The notes under the pieces are model-generated. The model was not told where the DNA came from and made no database searches. It was given only the letters and a program-made list of their open reading frames with translations. A stretch of 64,000 bases of DNA from Natroniella sp046097105. GTDB lineage: Bacteria > Bacillota > Halanaerobiia > Halobacteroidales > Halobacteroidaceae. Positions 15,830 through 24,610 of this stretch are shown here, piece by piece. Numbering within the stretch: the first letter of the stretch is position 1; every line of letters starts with the position of its first letter. The stretch covers positions 186,001-250,000 of the forward strand of contig NZ_CP175562.1 of assembly GCF_046097105.1 (NCBI RefSeq), written 5' to 3'. Made by a program: the position numbers and the translations under genes.

Positions 15830-17623
15830 ATGACATCAACATTTGGAGGAATTGAGTTAGCTAAACGGGCGTTACAAACACAACAGAAGTCTTTGATGAC
15901 AACTGGTCATAATATTGCTAATGCTAATAATGAGAATTACTCCCGCCAACAGGCAGTTCAAGGAACGACAACACCTTATACTGTACCAGGGCTAAATCAA
16001 AGTGCTAATGCCGGCCAAATTGGAACGGGAGTTGAAGTAAAAAAGATTGAACGGATGCGGGATAGTTTTGTAGATAGTAGGATTAGAGCAGAAAATCATG
16101 GTTTAGGTGAATGGGAGATGAAAAAAGAGAACTTAAAAGAGATTGAGTCCATTTTTAATGAATTAGAAGAGGGGGGGCTGGTTAATAGCTTAGATGAGTT
16201 TTGGACCAGTTGGCAAGAGCTTAACAATAACCCCGAGAGTCTAGCTATGAGAGAGACCCTTGTCCAAAAATCAATTACTTTAACGACTCAGATGAATCAT
16301 TTTGATACGGCTTTGGAGGAGTTTAAAGGGAATCTAGGATCAGAGGTTGAAGGGCGGGTTGATGAGTTTAATGCTTTAACGAGTAGAATTGCTAGTCTCA
16401 ATGACCAGATTAAGGCGATTGAGACTGATGGAAAGAAGAATGCCAATGACTTGATGGATGAACGAGATGCTTTATTAGATGACCTCTCTAAGTTGGCTGA
16501 TGTCAGTATCAGAACGACTAAGGATAATGAAGCTAATGTCAGTTTGAATGGAATCAATGTTGTTCAGGGTAAGTTTGCTCATAAGTTAGAAGAGTCTACG
16601 ACTGGTGAAGAGATGGATGTAGAGGAGAACTTCGTAGCTAGCTTTGATGATGGTGATTATGATTATATTAGAATTGTAAGTGATGATGATGAAGTTGATA
16701 ATATTGATATTAGTATAGATAATTTTGATAATGATGAAGTTACTATAGAAATTGATAATAATGGAACTAGCGAAACAGTAGAAATAGATATAAATAATCT
16801 TGGAAGCCTTGAAGATGAAATTAAGGATATTCTTGAAGAAGATTATAATATAGATGTAAAGAATATTACTATTTTTGAAAATAGATTGAAGAATAAAGTT
16901 ATTACTGAAGATGATGGAGGGTTTGATTGGAATAATGATGAAATTGATTTAAATAGTGATTTTGAACAAGAATTTGAGGATTATAACTACAGTGTTGAAA
17001 AGTATCAGTTCCAGGTTGGAGGAAATAGCGTACAGATCAACAGTGGAGAGATTAAGGGCTTACAGGATGTTAGGGATAAAGTTGATGATTATCGAGTCAA
17101 TAATTTAGATAGATTAACGCGAAGGCTAGTCAGTGAGGTCAACCATATCCATAGTAATGGCTATGATATGGAGGGTGATGCAGTTGATGAAGGTTTCTTT
17201 ACTTTCAATACTGAAGATGATGGTAAAGTACCAACAGCAGGTCATATCCAGGTCAATGAGAATATCGTGGATGATCCAAGTAAGATAGCTGCTTCTGCTA
17301 ATGGTGAACTAGGTGATGGAAGTAATGCTCAACGGATTGCTGATCTTAGATATAAAGGAGATGCTATTAATTCGACCGGTTTTAATGACTATTGGCAGAC
17401 CCAGACCAGTATGTTAGGGATTGATATCGAACGAGCTGATAGGATGCATAGTAATCAAAAGGTTTTGACTGATGATTTAAAGGCTAAGCGTGATGAGGTG
17501 TCTGGTGTCTCTTTAGATGAAGAGATGACAGAGATGGTCAAGTTTCAGCATGGTTATAATGCAGCGGGACGAATAATAACTCGTTTAGATGAGATGTTTA
17601 ATACGCTTGTTAATGCGATCTAG
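15830..17623 (+). CDS. flgK: Flagellar hook-associated protein 1 FlgK
   Basis: A 597-residue hook-filament junction protein. The N-terminal D0 helix (TFGGIELAKRALQTQQKSLMTTGHNIANANNENYSRQ with the family ANNxxYSRQ motif) and C-terminal helix (GVSLDEEMTEMVKFQHGYNAAGRIITRLDEM) are typical. Residues about 265-390 form a very acidic insert rich in D, E, N and I, encoded by GAT/GAA-rich DNA. This is probably a surface domain adapted to high salt. ATG at 15830 is preferred, with CAGGAGGG at 15816-15823; an adjacent in-frame TTG exists. Confidence 0.92.
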   Translation: MTSTFGGIELAKRALQTQQKSLMTTGHNIANANNENYSRQQAVQGTTTPYTVPGLNQSANAGQIGTGVEVKKIERMRDSFVDSRIRAENHGLGEWEMKKENLKEIESIFNELEEGGLVNSLDEFWTSWQELNNNPESLAMRETLVQKSITLTTQMNHFDTALEEFKGNLGSEVEGRVDEFNALTSRIASLNDQIKAIETDGKKNANDLMDERDALLDDLSKLADVSIRTTKDNEANVSLNGINVVQGKFAHKLEESTTGEEMDVEENFVASFDDGDYDYIRIVSDDDEVDNIDISIDNFDNDEVTIEIDNNGTSETVEIDINNLGSLEDEIKDILEEDYNIDVKNITIFENRLKNKVITEDDGGFDWNNDEIDLNSDFEQEFEDYNYSVEKYQFQVGGNSVQINSGEIKGLQDVRDKVDDYRVNNLDRLTRRLVSEVNHIHSNGYDMEGDAVDEGFFTFNTEDDGKVPTAGHIQVNENIVDDPSKIAASANGELGDGSNAQRIADLRYKGDAINSTGFNDYWQTQTSMLGIDIERADRMHSNQKVLTDDLKAKRDEVSGVSLDEEMTEMVKFQHGYNAAGRIITRLDEMFNTLVNAI

Positions 17624-17707
17624 CTAGTTAGCAATTGATAATTGATAATTAAAAAGCACATGTGTAAAATCAAGAGAATCTTTGGTATTATAAGGGTTTA
17701 AGGTAGA

Positions 17708-18214
17708 GCTTTATTACAATTATGTGTAACTTTTGCTTAGAACCATGAGGGAGATTTCTCGTTCTGAAAGATTTTTTCTGAACTTCTAAGATTCGTCCGC
17801 GAATAAATAAGAGCTAGCTAATTTAAAAGTAGGGAAATTAGCTAATTTATACTCTTATTTATTTCTCGACTCATCAAGAAGCTAGACGAAAAAATCTAGA
17901 TGTCACTGCGAAACATCCCTCATGATTTATAATTAGTTAGGTTTTAGGAAAATTTTGTTTGAGCTGAGCATAGATTCTGTAATTAACTGCCTTAACAGCA
18001 ATTGTATTTAAAATAAATAATGAATTTAATTTGAAATAGGTAGTTAGCTTGGGTTGCGAGTTTAATTTTCCTTTGTTTTTAAGTTTTTTTCCTAAATTTT
18101 TTTGCAGTAAAAAAATTTAGTCGAGGAAGGGCTGGTTTTTAGCCCTCTCGAAACTGATTTTGAAGTTTATTGGTTGAAGATTTTAATTTTAAAAGTGAAA
18201 CTATATATCAATAA
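17708..18214. mobile_element. MITE-like element copy B with nested palindromes
   Basis: The ends match copy A: GCTTTATTACAATTATGTG on the left (17708) and AAAAGTGAAACTATATATCAATAA on the right (18191-18214, described by position). It contains a 181-bp palindrome (17744-17924) and two later hairpins (18092-18120 with arms CTAAATTTTTTT/AAAAAAATTTAG, and 18121-18150 with TCGAG..AGGGCT/AGCCCTCTCGA). No coding frame is seen in 17624-18323, so it splits flgK from flgL. Confidence 0.6.
17744..17924. repeat. 181-bp imperfect palindrome with CATGAGGGA termini
   Basis: CATGAGGGA (17744-17752) is inverted at 17916-17924. AGATTTTTTC (17769-17778) is inverted at 17888-17897. The core arms GAATAAATAAGAG and AAATTAGCTAATTT are inverted around the centre. 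It could be a small non-autonomous element, or fold as one long hairpin in flgK-flgL mRNA. Confidence 0.65.
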
Positions 18215-18323
18215 AAAGTAAAGTGATTAGAAGATTATGTGTTTTTTGAGTTTTGATTTTTGAACTTAATTATAAATTGTCAATTATAAACTATAAATTG
18301 ACTTTAACCGGAGGTGTTTAAAA

Positions 18324-19211
18324 TTGACTCGTGTTACAAACAATATGATGATTCGTGATTTTAAGAATAATTATAACCGAAGTCAAGGTACACTAAATAA
18401 ATATATGAATCAACTATCGACAGGAAAACGGATGCAGAATGTATCCGATGATCCTTTGAGTGCTACTAAGTCACTGAGTACTAAGAGTACGATTAAGTAT
18501 AATGAACAGCATACTGAAAATGTTCAAGATGGGATTAAATGGCTTGAAACTACGGATATGGCGTTAGATGATACTGTTAGTACTTTAAGACAAGCAAGAG
18601 ATTTAGCAGTTCAGGGGGCCAATGATTCATTAACAAGAAACGATAGAGAAAAATTAGCTACTGAGGTAAGTCAACTAAGAGAGCACTTAGTTGAAGTGGG
18701 TAATTCTACTTATGATGATCGTTATATTTTTAATGGGACTAATACAACTGAAGCACCTTATCAAAATGATCCAGGTAACTATGTGAATGGAGATGATCCT
18801 AAGGGGACTATCTATCGTGAAGTTGGTCAAGGAGTTAAGGTGGATATTAATGTTGTAGGTGAAGATGAACGGTTCAGTTTTAATGATATCTTTGAGCATT
18901 TAAAGGAGCTTGAAGATGAGCTTAAAGGAGATGGTGAAGAGATAAGTTCTTTAATTGGAGACATGGATGAAGATATAGAAGATGCTTTAATGGCTCGTTC
19001 TAGAGTAGGAGCCAGACAACAGCGGATGCAACTTTTAGAATCGCGTCTAGAAGCTCAAAAGATTAACCATAGTAAAAATTTATCTGAGACTGAAGATGTC
19101 GATATGGCAGAGACGATTACTAACCTGAAAATGGAGGAGAATGTCCATCGTGCTTCTTTGGCAATAGGAGCAAGGGTAATCCAGCCAACGTTAGTTGACT
19201 TTCTACGTTAA
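18324..19211 (+). CDS. flgL: Flagellar hook-associated protein 3 FlgL
   Basis: A 295-residue junction protein. The N-terminal flagellin-like domain is RVTNNMMIRDFKNNYNRSQGTLNKYMNQLSTGKRMQNVSDDP. The C-terminus is AETITNLKMEENVHRASLAIGARVIQPTLVDFLR. It is the adaptor between FlgK and the filament. The start is TTG at 18324 with GGAGGTG at 18311-18317; no ATG fits better. It is separated from flgK by the repeat-filled 700-base gap, so it may need its own promoter or a long read-through. Confidence 0.92.
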   Translation: MTRVTNNMMIRDFKNNYNRSQGTLNKYMNQLSTGKRMQNVSDDPLSATKSLSTKSTIKYNEQHTENVQDGIKWLETTDMALDDTVSTLRQARDLAVQGANDSLTRNDREKLATEVSQLREHLVEVGNSTYDDRYIFNGTNTTEAPYQNDPGNYVNGDDPKGTIYREVGQGVKVDINVVGEDERFSFNDIFEHLKELEDELKGDGEEISSLIGDMDEDIEDALMARSRVGARQQRMQLLESRLEAQKINHSKNLSETEDVDMAETITNLKMEENVHRASLAIGARVIQPTLVDFLR

Positions 19212-19218
19212 CAAAAAA

Positions 19219-19268
19219 TCATTGAATATTGAATAGTAAAAAGCATTGAATATTTAATATTGAATAAT
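19219..19268. repeat. GAATATTGAATAG-type repeat
   Basis: The words ATTGAATATTGAATAGTAAAAAG and ATTGAATATTTAATATTGAATAATT lie in tandem between flgL and yviE. The same words occur at 1621-1655, 14390-14466 and near 54381. Confidence 0.55.
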
Positions 19269-19357
19269 TAAAGCTAATTAGAAATCGGTAGTAATTAATA
19301 CTTAGTGCTTAGTAAAATTAAAGTTCAAAAGTTATAAAATGGCATGGAGGGATTATG

Positions 19358-19930
19358 ATGCGTATACCACAGCTTAATATCAGTCAACGCTCTGGTCAAA
19401 TTGGCGTTAATAAGATAACTGGTAGTTTTCAGATGGATGCACAGTTATCTGAAATGAATGTTACGTATGATAATCCTAGACCATTTCAAGTTGTTGGTGA
19501 TGTTGAAATTGATAATCCTTCTGCTATTGTAGAGATTGATCGGAGTAGCTTTTTAGAAGATTTAGGAATCAGAAAATTCAATTCCTATCTTAATTTTTTA
19601 GAGGAGCAAGCACACCAAAAGGTTAGTCAAGGAATTGATCAGATAGTACAGGAAGGGGAGCGGTTGGCTAGAATCGAGAACCAAGGTGATCCAATTGCTC
19701 AAATTGCTCGTGAAAAGTTTGATGGTGATCGTGTTGAAATTAGATATAATGTGTCTTCTCCAGCGGATATTAATATAACAAGAGAAGATCTTAATGTAGA
19801 TGTCAATCAAGCTCGAATTAGAGTTGATCTGAACTTTTCTTATCCTCAAGTAGAGGCTAGAGGGGATAAGTATGAGGTATATTTGGCTGAAGAACCTGAA
19901 TTAAGTATTGAGGTTGATTATCGGGCATAG
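19358..19930 (+). CDS. yviE: DUF6470 (YviE-type) flagellar-operon protein
   Basis: A 190-residue protein of the YviE/DUF6470 type. It begins MRIPQLNISQRSGQIGV, has a central helical part (LEEQAHQKVSQGIDQIVQEGERLA) and ends in beta-rich repeats with alternating hydrophobic residues. Its function is not established. It is placed between flgL and fliW in B. subtilis as here. Two adjacent ATGs exist; the second (19358) is better spaced from GGAGGG at 19346-19351. Confidence 0.8.
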   Translation: MRIPQLNISQRSGQIGVNKITGSFQMDAQLSEMNVTYDNPRPFQVVGDVEIDNPSAIVEIDRSSFLEDLGIRKFNSYLNFLEEQAHQKVSQGIDQIVQEGERLARIENQGDPIAQIAREKFDGDRVEIRYNVSSPADINITREDLNVDVNQARIRVDLNFSYPQVEARGDKYEVYLAEEPELSIEVDYRA

Positions 19931-20037
19931 TAATCAGCCGTCAGCTATCAGCTATCAGCCACCAGTAAAATCAAATGGATTAGATACTATGTATTTGATT
20001 GAAGAAAAGATAAATAGCATTAAGGAAGGTGAACTAA

Positions 20038-20493
20038 ATGAAGGTAAAGACTGAGTTATTTGGTGAAATTGAAATATCAGAAGATAAGATTATTACTTTT
20101 GCAAAGAGTATTTTAGGCTTTGAAGAGTATACTAAATTTACAATTATAGATAGCTTGGACGATGATCTATTTTATTGGTTACAATCACTTGAAGAGCCTG
20201 GTCTCTCTTTTATTATGATTAATCCAGTAGAGTTTGTTTCTGACTATAAAGTTAGCTTAACCGATAAAGTACAGGAAAGATTAGAGATAACTCAAGAAAC
20301 TTCTGAAGAGGATATAATAATCTATACTCTTGTTGTTGTAGAGAATGATGGAGAAAGAATCAGAACCAATCTTAAAGCACCACTCGTAATCAATGCTGCT
20401 AGTAAGAAAGCTGGTCAAATTGTTTTAGAAGCAGAGTATCCAACCCGTTATTATTTATCTGAAGCAGAGAAAAAAGAAGAATTTGTAGGATAG
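20038..20493 (+). CDS. fliW: Flagellar assembly factor FliW
   Basis: A 151-residue FliW protein (MKVKTELFGEIEISEDKII, ILGFEEYTKF, FYWLQSLEEPGLSFIMINP). FliW binds flagellin or CsrA. When flagellin accumulates in the cell FliW is sequestered, CsrA is released and flagellin translation stops. The gene is 10 bases before csrA and just upstream of the flagellin gene, the arrangement of the partner switch. The start ATG at 20038 follows AAGGAAGGTG. Confidence 0.92.
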   Translation: MKVKTELFGEIEISEDKIITFAKSILGFEEYTKFTIIDSLDDDLFYWLQSLEEPGLSFIMINPVEFVSDYKVSLTDKVQERLEITQETSEEDIIIYTLVVVENDGERIRTNLKAPLVINAASKKAGQIVLEAEYPTRYYLSEAEKKEEFVG

Positions 20494-20503
20494 GGGGCCA
20501 ACT

Positions 20504-20758
20504 ATGCTAATTTTAAGTCGAAAAGAGGATGAAAGTATAATTATAGATGATGAAATAGAGATTAAGGTACTAGAGTTGGATAATGGGCGGGTTAAATTAG
20601 GTATTAAAGCCCCCAAAGATATTCCAATTCATCGAGAAGAGGTATATCAAGAGATTCAAGCAGAGAATAGAGAAGCAGCAAAAGCTAAAGGTGGATTGGA
20701 TAAAAAGTTGAATGATTTATTGAAAAACAGAGCAAATACAGTTGAAGAAGGAGAATAA
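20504..20758 (+). CDS. csrA: Carbon storage regulator CsrA
   Basis: An 84-residue CsrA with the family opening MLILSRKEDESIIIDDEIEI and the core VKLGIKAPKDIPIHREEVYQEI, including the RNA-binding arginine and the GIxAP turn. The C-terminal tail is longer than in E. coli, as in Firmicutes CsrA. It binds GGA motifs in hairpin loops. Such a hairpin lies 42 bases before the flagellin start (21211-21228). It is co-transcribed with fliW. Confidence 0.93.
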   Translation: MLILSRKEDESIIIDDEIEIKVLELDNGRVKLGIKAPKDIPIHREEVYQEIQAENREAAKAKGGLDKKLNDLLKNRANTVEEGE

Positions 20759-20814
20759 CAGCGATAATTAAATTTAATCGGATTAAAACACTCCATTTAA
20801 TCTTTTATTTCACT

Positions 20815-20840
20815 TAAACTTTTTAGCTTTTTAACGATAA
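20815..20840 (+). promoter_or_regulatory. Candidate sigma-28 promoter for the flagellin gene
   Basis: TAAACTTT (20815-20822) followed by AACGATAA (20833-20840), with 14 bases between the TAAA and the -10 box, fits TAAAGTTT-N10-12-GCCGATAA. It predicts a leader of about 405 nt. The leader 20841-21240 contains CACTAGT-type and AGCTGACAGC-type repeats, an inverted repeat at 21081-21109 and the CsrA hairpin; no gene is present. Confidence 0.5.
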
Positions 20841-21210
20841 CTAGAATAGAACAGATGAAATAAAGGTTTACGGTGTTTAGTTGCTAGTAGTAAGGTGGTT
20901 TTATAGTTTTAGGTTCTAAATGGTTTCGATTTTAACTAGTTACTAGTCACTAATTCCTAGTCACTAAGTTACGAGTAATTAGCATAGTTGGATTCATTTC
21001 AAGTGATTAGTATGGTGTTGATTTTAACTAGTTGCTCATTATTAGTTAATGGATCTAATTATGGTAGTTATTCAACTCTTCTAACTTTATTTAAATGAGT
21101 AAAGTTAGAGTGATTAACTACAAATATTCAGTGAACAGTTATTGCTTTTTAGCTAAGAAGTATTTGATGATTTTAGCTGATAGCTGACGACTGACAGCTG
21201 ACAACTAATA

Positions 21211-21248
21211 GAAAGCAAGGATGCTTTCTAAAAATATCAAGGAGGATG
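21211..21248 (+). promoter_or_regulatory. CsrA-binding leader of flagellin mRNA
   Basis: The hairpin GAAAGC (21211-21216) / GCTTTC (21223-21228) presents AAGGAT in its six-base loop, matching the CsrA consensus with GGA exposed. A second GGA-containing site, CAAGGAGGAT, is the ribosome site itself (21238-21247). Two sites of this kind about 20 bases apart are known in B. subtilis hag. Confidence 0.75.
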
Positions 21249-21254
21249 ATAGAA

Positions 21255-22067
21255 ATGAGAATTCAAAACAATATTAGTGCAATGAATGCTTTAAGAAACT
21301 TGAATACTACAACTCAGAATCAAGAAAGTTCAATGGAGAAGTTATCATCAGGTTATAGAATCAATCGGGCTGCTGATGATGCAGCAGGATTGGCAATTTC
21401 TGAAAAGATGAGAGGTCAGATTAGTGGTTTAGATCAGGCATCAAGGAATGCTCAAGATGGTATTTCTTTAATTCAGACTGCTGAGGGTGCTTTAGATGAA
21501 ACATCTAATATCTTAAGAAGAATGAGAGACTTAGCTGTACAATCTGCTAATGATACTAATACTACTGATGATCGTGCTAAGTTACAACAAGAGGTAGATG
21601 CGTTAGCAGAAGAGGTTGGAAGAATTGCTAGTGATACTGAATTTAATACTATGACATTATTAAGTGGTGGCTTTGAAAACAAAGAATTCCATATTGGTGC
21701 TAATGAAGATCAAAATATTACTTTATCTATTGGTGATATGAGTGCTGGAACTTTGGGTGTTAGTGGTTTAAGTATTAGTTCCCAAGGTGATGCTGATTCT
21801 GCTATTGATACACTTGATAGTGCAATTGATGATGTATCTGAGGAGCGGGCTGATTTGGGTGCTGTGCAGAATAGACTAGAGCACACAATTAATAACTTAG
21901 AGACAACTAGAGAGAACTTACAAGCATCTGAATCTAGAATTAGAGATACAGATATGGCAGCTGAGATGGCTGATATGACTAAGAGTCAGATTCTTTCTCA
22001 AGCTGGTACTGCTATGTTAGCACAAGCTAACCAACAATCTCAGGGAGTATTACAGCTTCTAGGATAA
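21255..22067 (+). CDS. hag: Flagellin
   Basis: A short flagellin of 270 residues, almost entirely the conserved D0/D1 rod. The N-terminus is MRIQNNISAMNALRNLN...LSSGYRINRAADDAAGLAIS. The C-terminus is SRIRDTDMAAEMADMTKSQILSQAGTAMLAQANQQ. Only about 50 residues (about 140-190, rich in D, S and G) make the outer surface. I chose ATG at 21255, because the upstream ATG (21246) abuts the ribosome site GGAGG. It is followed by two Maf-type genes and pseudaminate genes, so it is the likely glycan acceptor. Confidence 0.95.
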   Translation: MRIQNNISAMNALRNLNTTTQNQESSMEKLSSGYRINRAADDAAGLAISEKMRGQISGLDQASRNAQDGISLIQTAEGALDETSNILRRMRDLAVQSANDTNTTDDRAKLQQEVDALAEEVGRIASDTEFNTMTLLSGGFENKEFHIGANEDQNITLSIGDMSAGTLGVSGLSISSQGDADSAIDTLDSAIDDVSEERADLGAVQNRLEHTINNLETTRENLQASESRIRDTDMAAEMADMTKSQILSQAGTAMLAQANQQSQGVLQLLG

Positions 22068-22107
22068 TTAGTAACCAATAATAAGTAATTTATTAAATTA
22101 ATAATAT

Positions 22108-22140
22108 AGCCGACCGGCATTTTGTTGGTCGGCTTATTTT
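22108..22140 (+). terminator. Terminator after flagellin
   Basis: An 8-bp GC-rich stem AGCCGACC (22108-22115) / GGTCGGCT (22127-22134) is followed by TATTTT. Confidence 0.85.
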
Positions 22141-22194
22141 AATTATAGTGTAAATAACGTAAATTTTAATTTAATGTTAGGAAGAGGGACTAAG

Positions 22195-24021
22195 ATGTTA
22201 AATAATAATTTAGGGTTTTTAGATAAAAAACATTCAAAATTAATTCGAAATTTAGAAGTTTCTATTGATGAAGAAAAATTTAAAGTTATTGAGACTAAGA
22301 ATGGTTTTAAAACAGTTACTATAAATGTAGAAGACAAGCCAATTTTACTTCATAGTAAGTATAATCCGCAACGAGAAGCTGAGCGGCTTATTAATAAGTT
22401 TGATTTAGATTATTTAAATTTTATAATAGTTTTAGGGTTTGGTTTTGGCTATCATATTTTGGAATTGTTTGAAAAAATAAAGGATAGAGATATACAGATA
22501 TTTGTTATAGAAAAAGATATAACCCTTTTTAAGGAAGCATTAAAGTATCAAGATTTTAGCATGTTATTTAAATCCGAAAATTTCCATTTGCTTATTAATG
22601 AAGAATTAGAAGAATATAAAATATATGATTTTATTTCTAAAAATATAGATATAGTATTTAGTAAGTTCAAGATTCTGTCTTTGCCTGCTGCAATTAAATA
22701 TGCTCCTGGATATTATAAAACAGTAGTAGAAGAGATAAACTATCTGCTTGATAAGATAATAATTAATAAAGCAACAGCTGTAAACGAGGGAAAATTGTGG
22801 CATGAAAATAGATTGAAGAATTTGAATTTGTTTATTAATAATATTGGAATTGATAAATTAATAGATGTAGCTCAAGATAAACCAGCTATTGTTGTAGCTG
22901 CAGGGCCATCATTAAATAAGAATATAGGTTATTTAAAAAAGGTGCAAGGAAGAGCTTTGATTATCTGTGTAGATGCTGCTTTAAAATCCTTATTAGATAA
23001 AGGTATTATACCTGATGTGGTGGTGGTGTTGGATGGCAAGAAATCTATATTTAAGTTTTTTGAAGGGGTTAATTATGATAAATTAAAGGATTCTATTTTA
23101 GCTGCTCCAGCTCAAATTCAACCTAAGATATTTAATGATTGGTCTGGTTATATTGTTTTGACTTGTTTAGAAGATCATATAGTAAAGTGGTTAGAGCGAT
23201 ATACTGGTTATAAAGGTAGGATAGTTATAGGTGGTTCTGTTTCTCATGTTGGTTTTGAATTTGCACTATCTATAGGTGCAGATCCGATTATCTTTGTAGG
23301 ACAAGATCTATCTTTTAGTGAGGATGCTACTCATGTTACTGGCGCTGCCAATAATAAAGATAAAAAGCAGCATGAAAAAAAGACTAAAAAGAAGCTTTTT
23401 CGGATAAAAGATATTAACGGGGATTTAGTTTGGACAAGGAATGATTTCTATACTTATTTGAAGTGGTATAATTATAATATTAAAAAGATTAATGAGAGCA
23501 ATCATAAAAGAAAATTTATTGATGCAACAGAAGGTGGAGTCAGGATTGAAGGAACAGAGCTAATGACCTTAAAAGAGGTTATTAACAAGTATTGTCAAGA
23601 TGAAGATAATATAAAAGAAAAGATAATAACTAAGATATCTACTTTTGAAGCTGAGTGGGATGAAAAATTAATTTTAGATTTAAAGAATGTAATAGATGAT
23701 CTTGATAAGATTAAAAAGTTAGCTCAAAAAGGTTTAAAGAGAATTGATAGATTACTTGCTAGTTCTTTTGCTGATTTTGAAGAAACAAATAAAAAATTAA
23801 AAGAGATTAATGTTAAAATTGATAATTTGAAGGATAATATTATATTTTTTGAATCAGATTTGTATGATATATATGTACAAAAAAAGAAAAACAGTACGGA
23901 TAATATATATATACTAAACCAGTTTGTTGATTTTTATAACAGATTAATTAAAGGAAGTAAGAGAGTAAGTGAGATTTTAAATGAGAATTATCAGCAATTA
24001 ATTTCTGAGGAGGATAACTAA
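22195..24021 (+). CDS. Maf-type motility accessory factor (flagellin glycosyltransferase), first copy
   Basis: A 608-residue protein with a central DUF115 domain. Its sugar-nucleotide fold shows AIVVAAGPSLNKNIGYL (about 225-241), ICVDAALKSLLDKGIIPD, and GGSVSHVGFEFALSIGADPIIFVGQD, the hallmark of Maf proteins. Maf enzymes transfer nonulosonic acids such as pseudaminate to serine or threonine of flagellin. The last ~130 residues are a lysine-rich coiled region. ATG at 22195 is better placed behind GGAAGAGGG than the upstream ATG at 22174. It shares its stop with the start of the next gene (TAATG). Confidence 0.85.
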   Translation: MLNNNLGFLDKKHSKLIRNLEVSIDEEKFKVIETKNGFKTVTINVEDKPILLHSKYNPQREAERLINKFDLDYLNFIIVLGFGFGYHILELFEKIKDRDIQIFVIEKDITLFKEALKYQDFSMLFKSENFHLLINEELEEYKIYDFISKNIDIVFSKFKILSLPAAIKYAPGYYKTVVEEINYLLDKIIINKATAVNEGKLWHENRLKNLNLFINNIGIDKLIDVAQDKPAIVVAAGPSLNKNIGYLKKVQGRALIICVDAALKSLLDKGIIPDVVVVLDGKKSIFKFFEGVNYDKLKDSILAAPAQIQPKIFNDWSGYIVLTCLEDHIVKWLERYTGYKGRIVIGGSVSHVGFEFALSIGADPIIFVGQDLSFSEDATHVTGAANNKDKKQHEKKTKKKLFRIKDINGDLVWTRNDFYTYLKWYNYNIKKINESNHKRKFIDATEGGVRIEGTELMTLKEVINKYCQDEDNIKEKIITKISTFEAEWDEKLILDLKNVIDDLDKIKKLAQKGLKRIDRLLASSFADFEETNKKLKEINVKIDNLKDNIIFFESDLYDIYVQKKKNSTDNIYILNQFVDFYNRLIKGSKRVSEILNENYQQLISEEDN

Positions 24022-24602
24022 TGGAGACAACTGTTTATGGAGTTGAGATGGATTTGAATCAATATAAAAGTGTTGGAGAAATTATTGATGCTATTGAAAG
24101 AGAAGGTTATATTGCGACACAAGTAATAGCAGATCAAAAGGATATCACAAGATTTTCAGCTCAAGAGTTAGAAAGTATTAAACCAATAGATCATTTAGAA
24201 ATTCTAGCAAAGACTCCTAGAGAAATAACATTAGATAGTTTAAAAGAAGCAGAAAATTATCTACCAAGGCTTATTTCAGGAATTGATGAAATAATTAATA
24301 GCTTTAGTCAAGGTGAAAAAAGTAAAGCTTATAAACTATTAAATCAAGCTTTAGAAGGTTTTCAATGGCTTAGTATCTTGATAGATAATTTAGAAACTAT
24401 TTCTGATTCAATTTATGAAGATATGGATTTGAATAGAGTTATTAAGAATTGGGAGAGTAATTTAAATGAATTTCTTACTGCTTTTGAGAACCAAGATATA
24501 ATTTTATTAAGTGATATTTTGGAATATGAATTGCTCCCTGTTTTAGAGGAATATTTAGAAATTATAAAAGACTTAAATGAAAACCTTGAAGAGCAAAGTT
24601 AG
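24021..24602 (+). CDS. Unrecognised acidic helical protein between two Maf genes
   Basis: A 193-residue acidic protein that I do not recognise. After a short beta-like start (VYGVEMDLNQYKSVGEIIDAIE) it is nearly all helix, with pI clearly low and no signal peptide or membrane span. The middle reads LPRLISGIDEIINSFSQGEKSKAYKLLNQALEGFQWLSILIDNLE, a repeat-like pair of helices. Its start overlaps the stop of maf1 and it ends 8 bases before maf2. It is therefore tightly coupled and may be an accessory or chaperone for glycosylation. That role is inference from position. Confidence 0.75.
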   Translation: METTVYGVEMDLNQYKSVGEIIDAIEREGYIATQVIADQKDITRFSAQELESIKPIDHLEILAKTPREITLDSLKEAENYLPRLISGIDEIINSFSQGEKSKAYKLLNQALEGFQWLSILIDNLETISDSIYEDMDLNRVIKNWESNLNEFLTAFENQDIILLSDILEYELLPVLEEYLEIIKDLNENLEEQS

Positions 24603-24610
24603 GTGATTCA

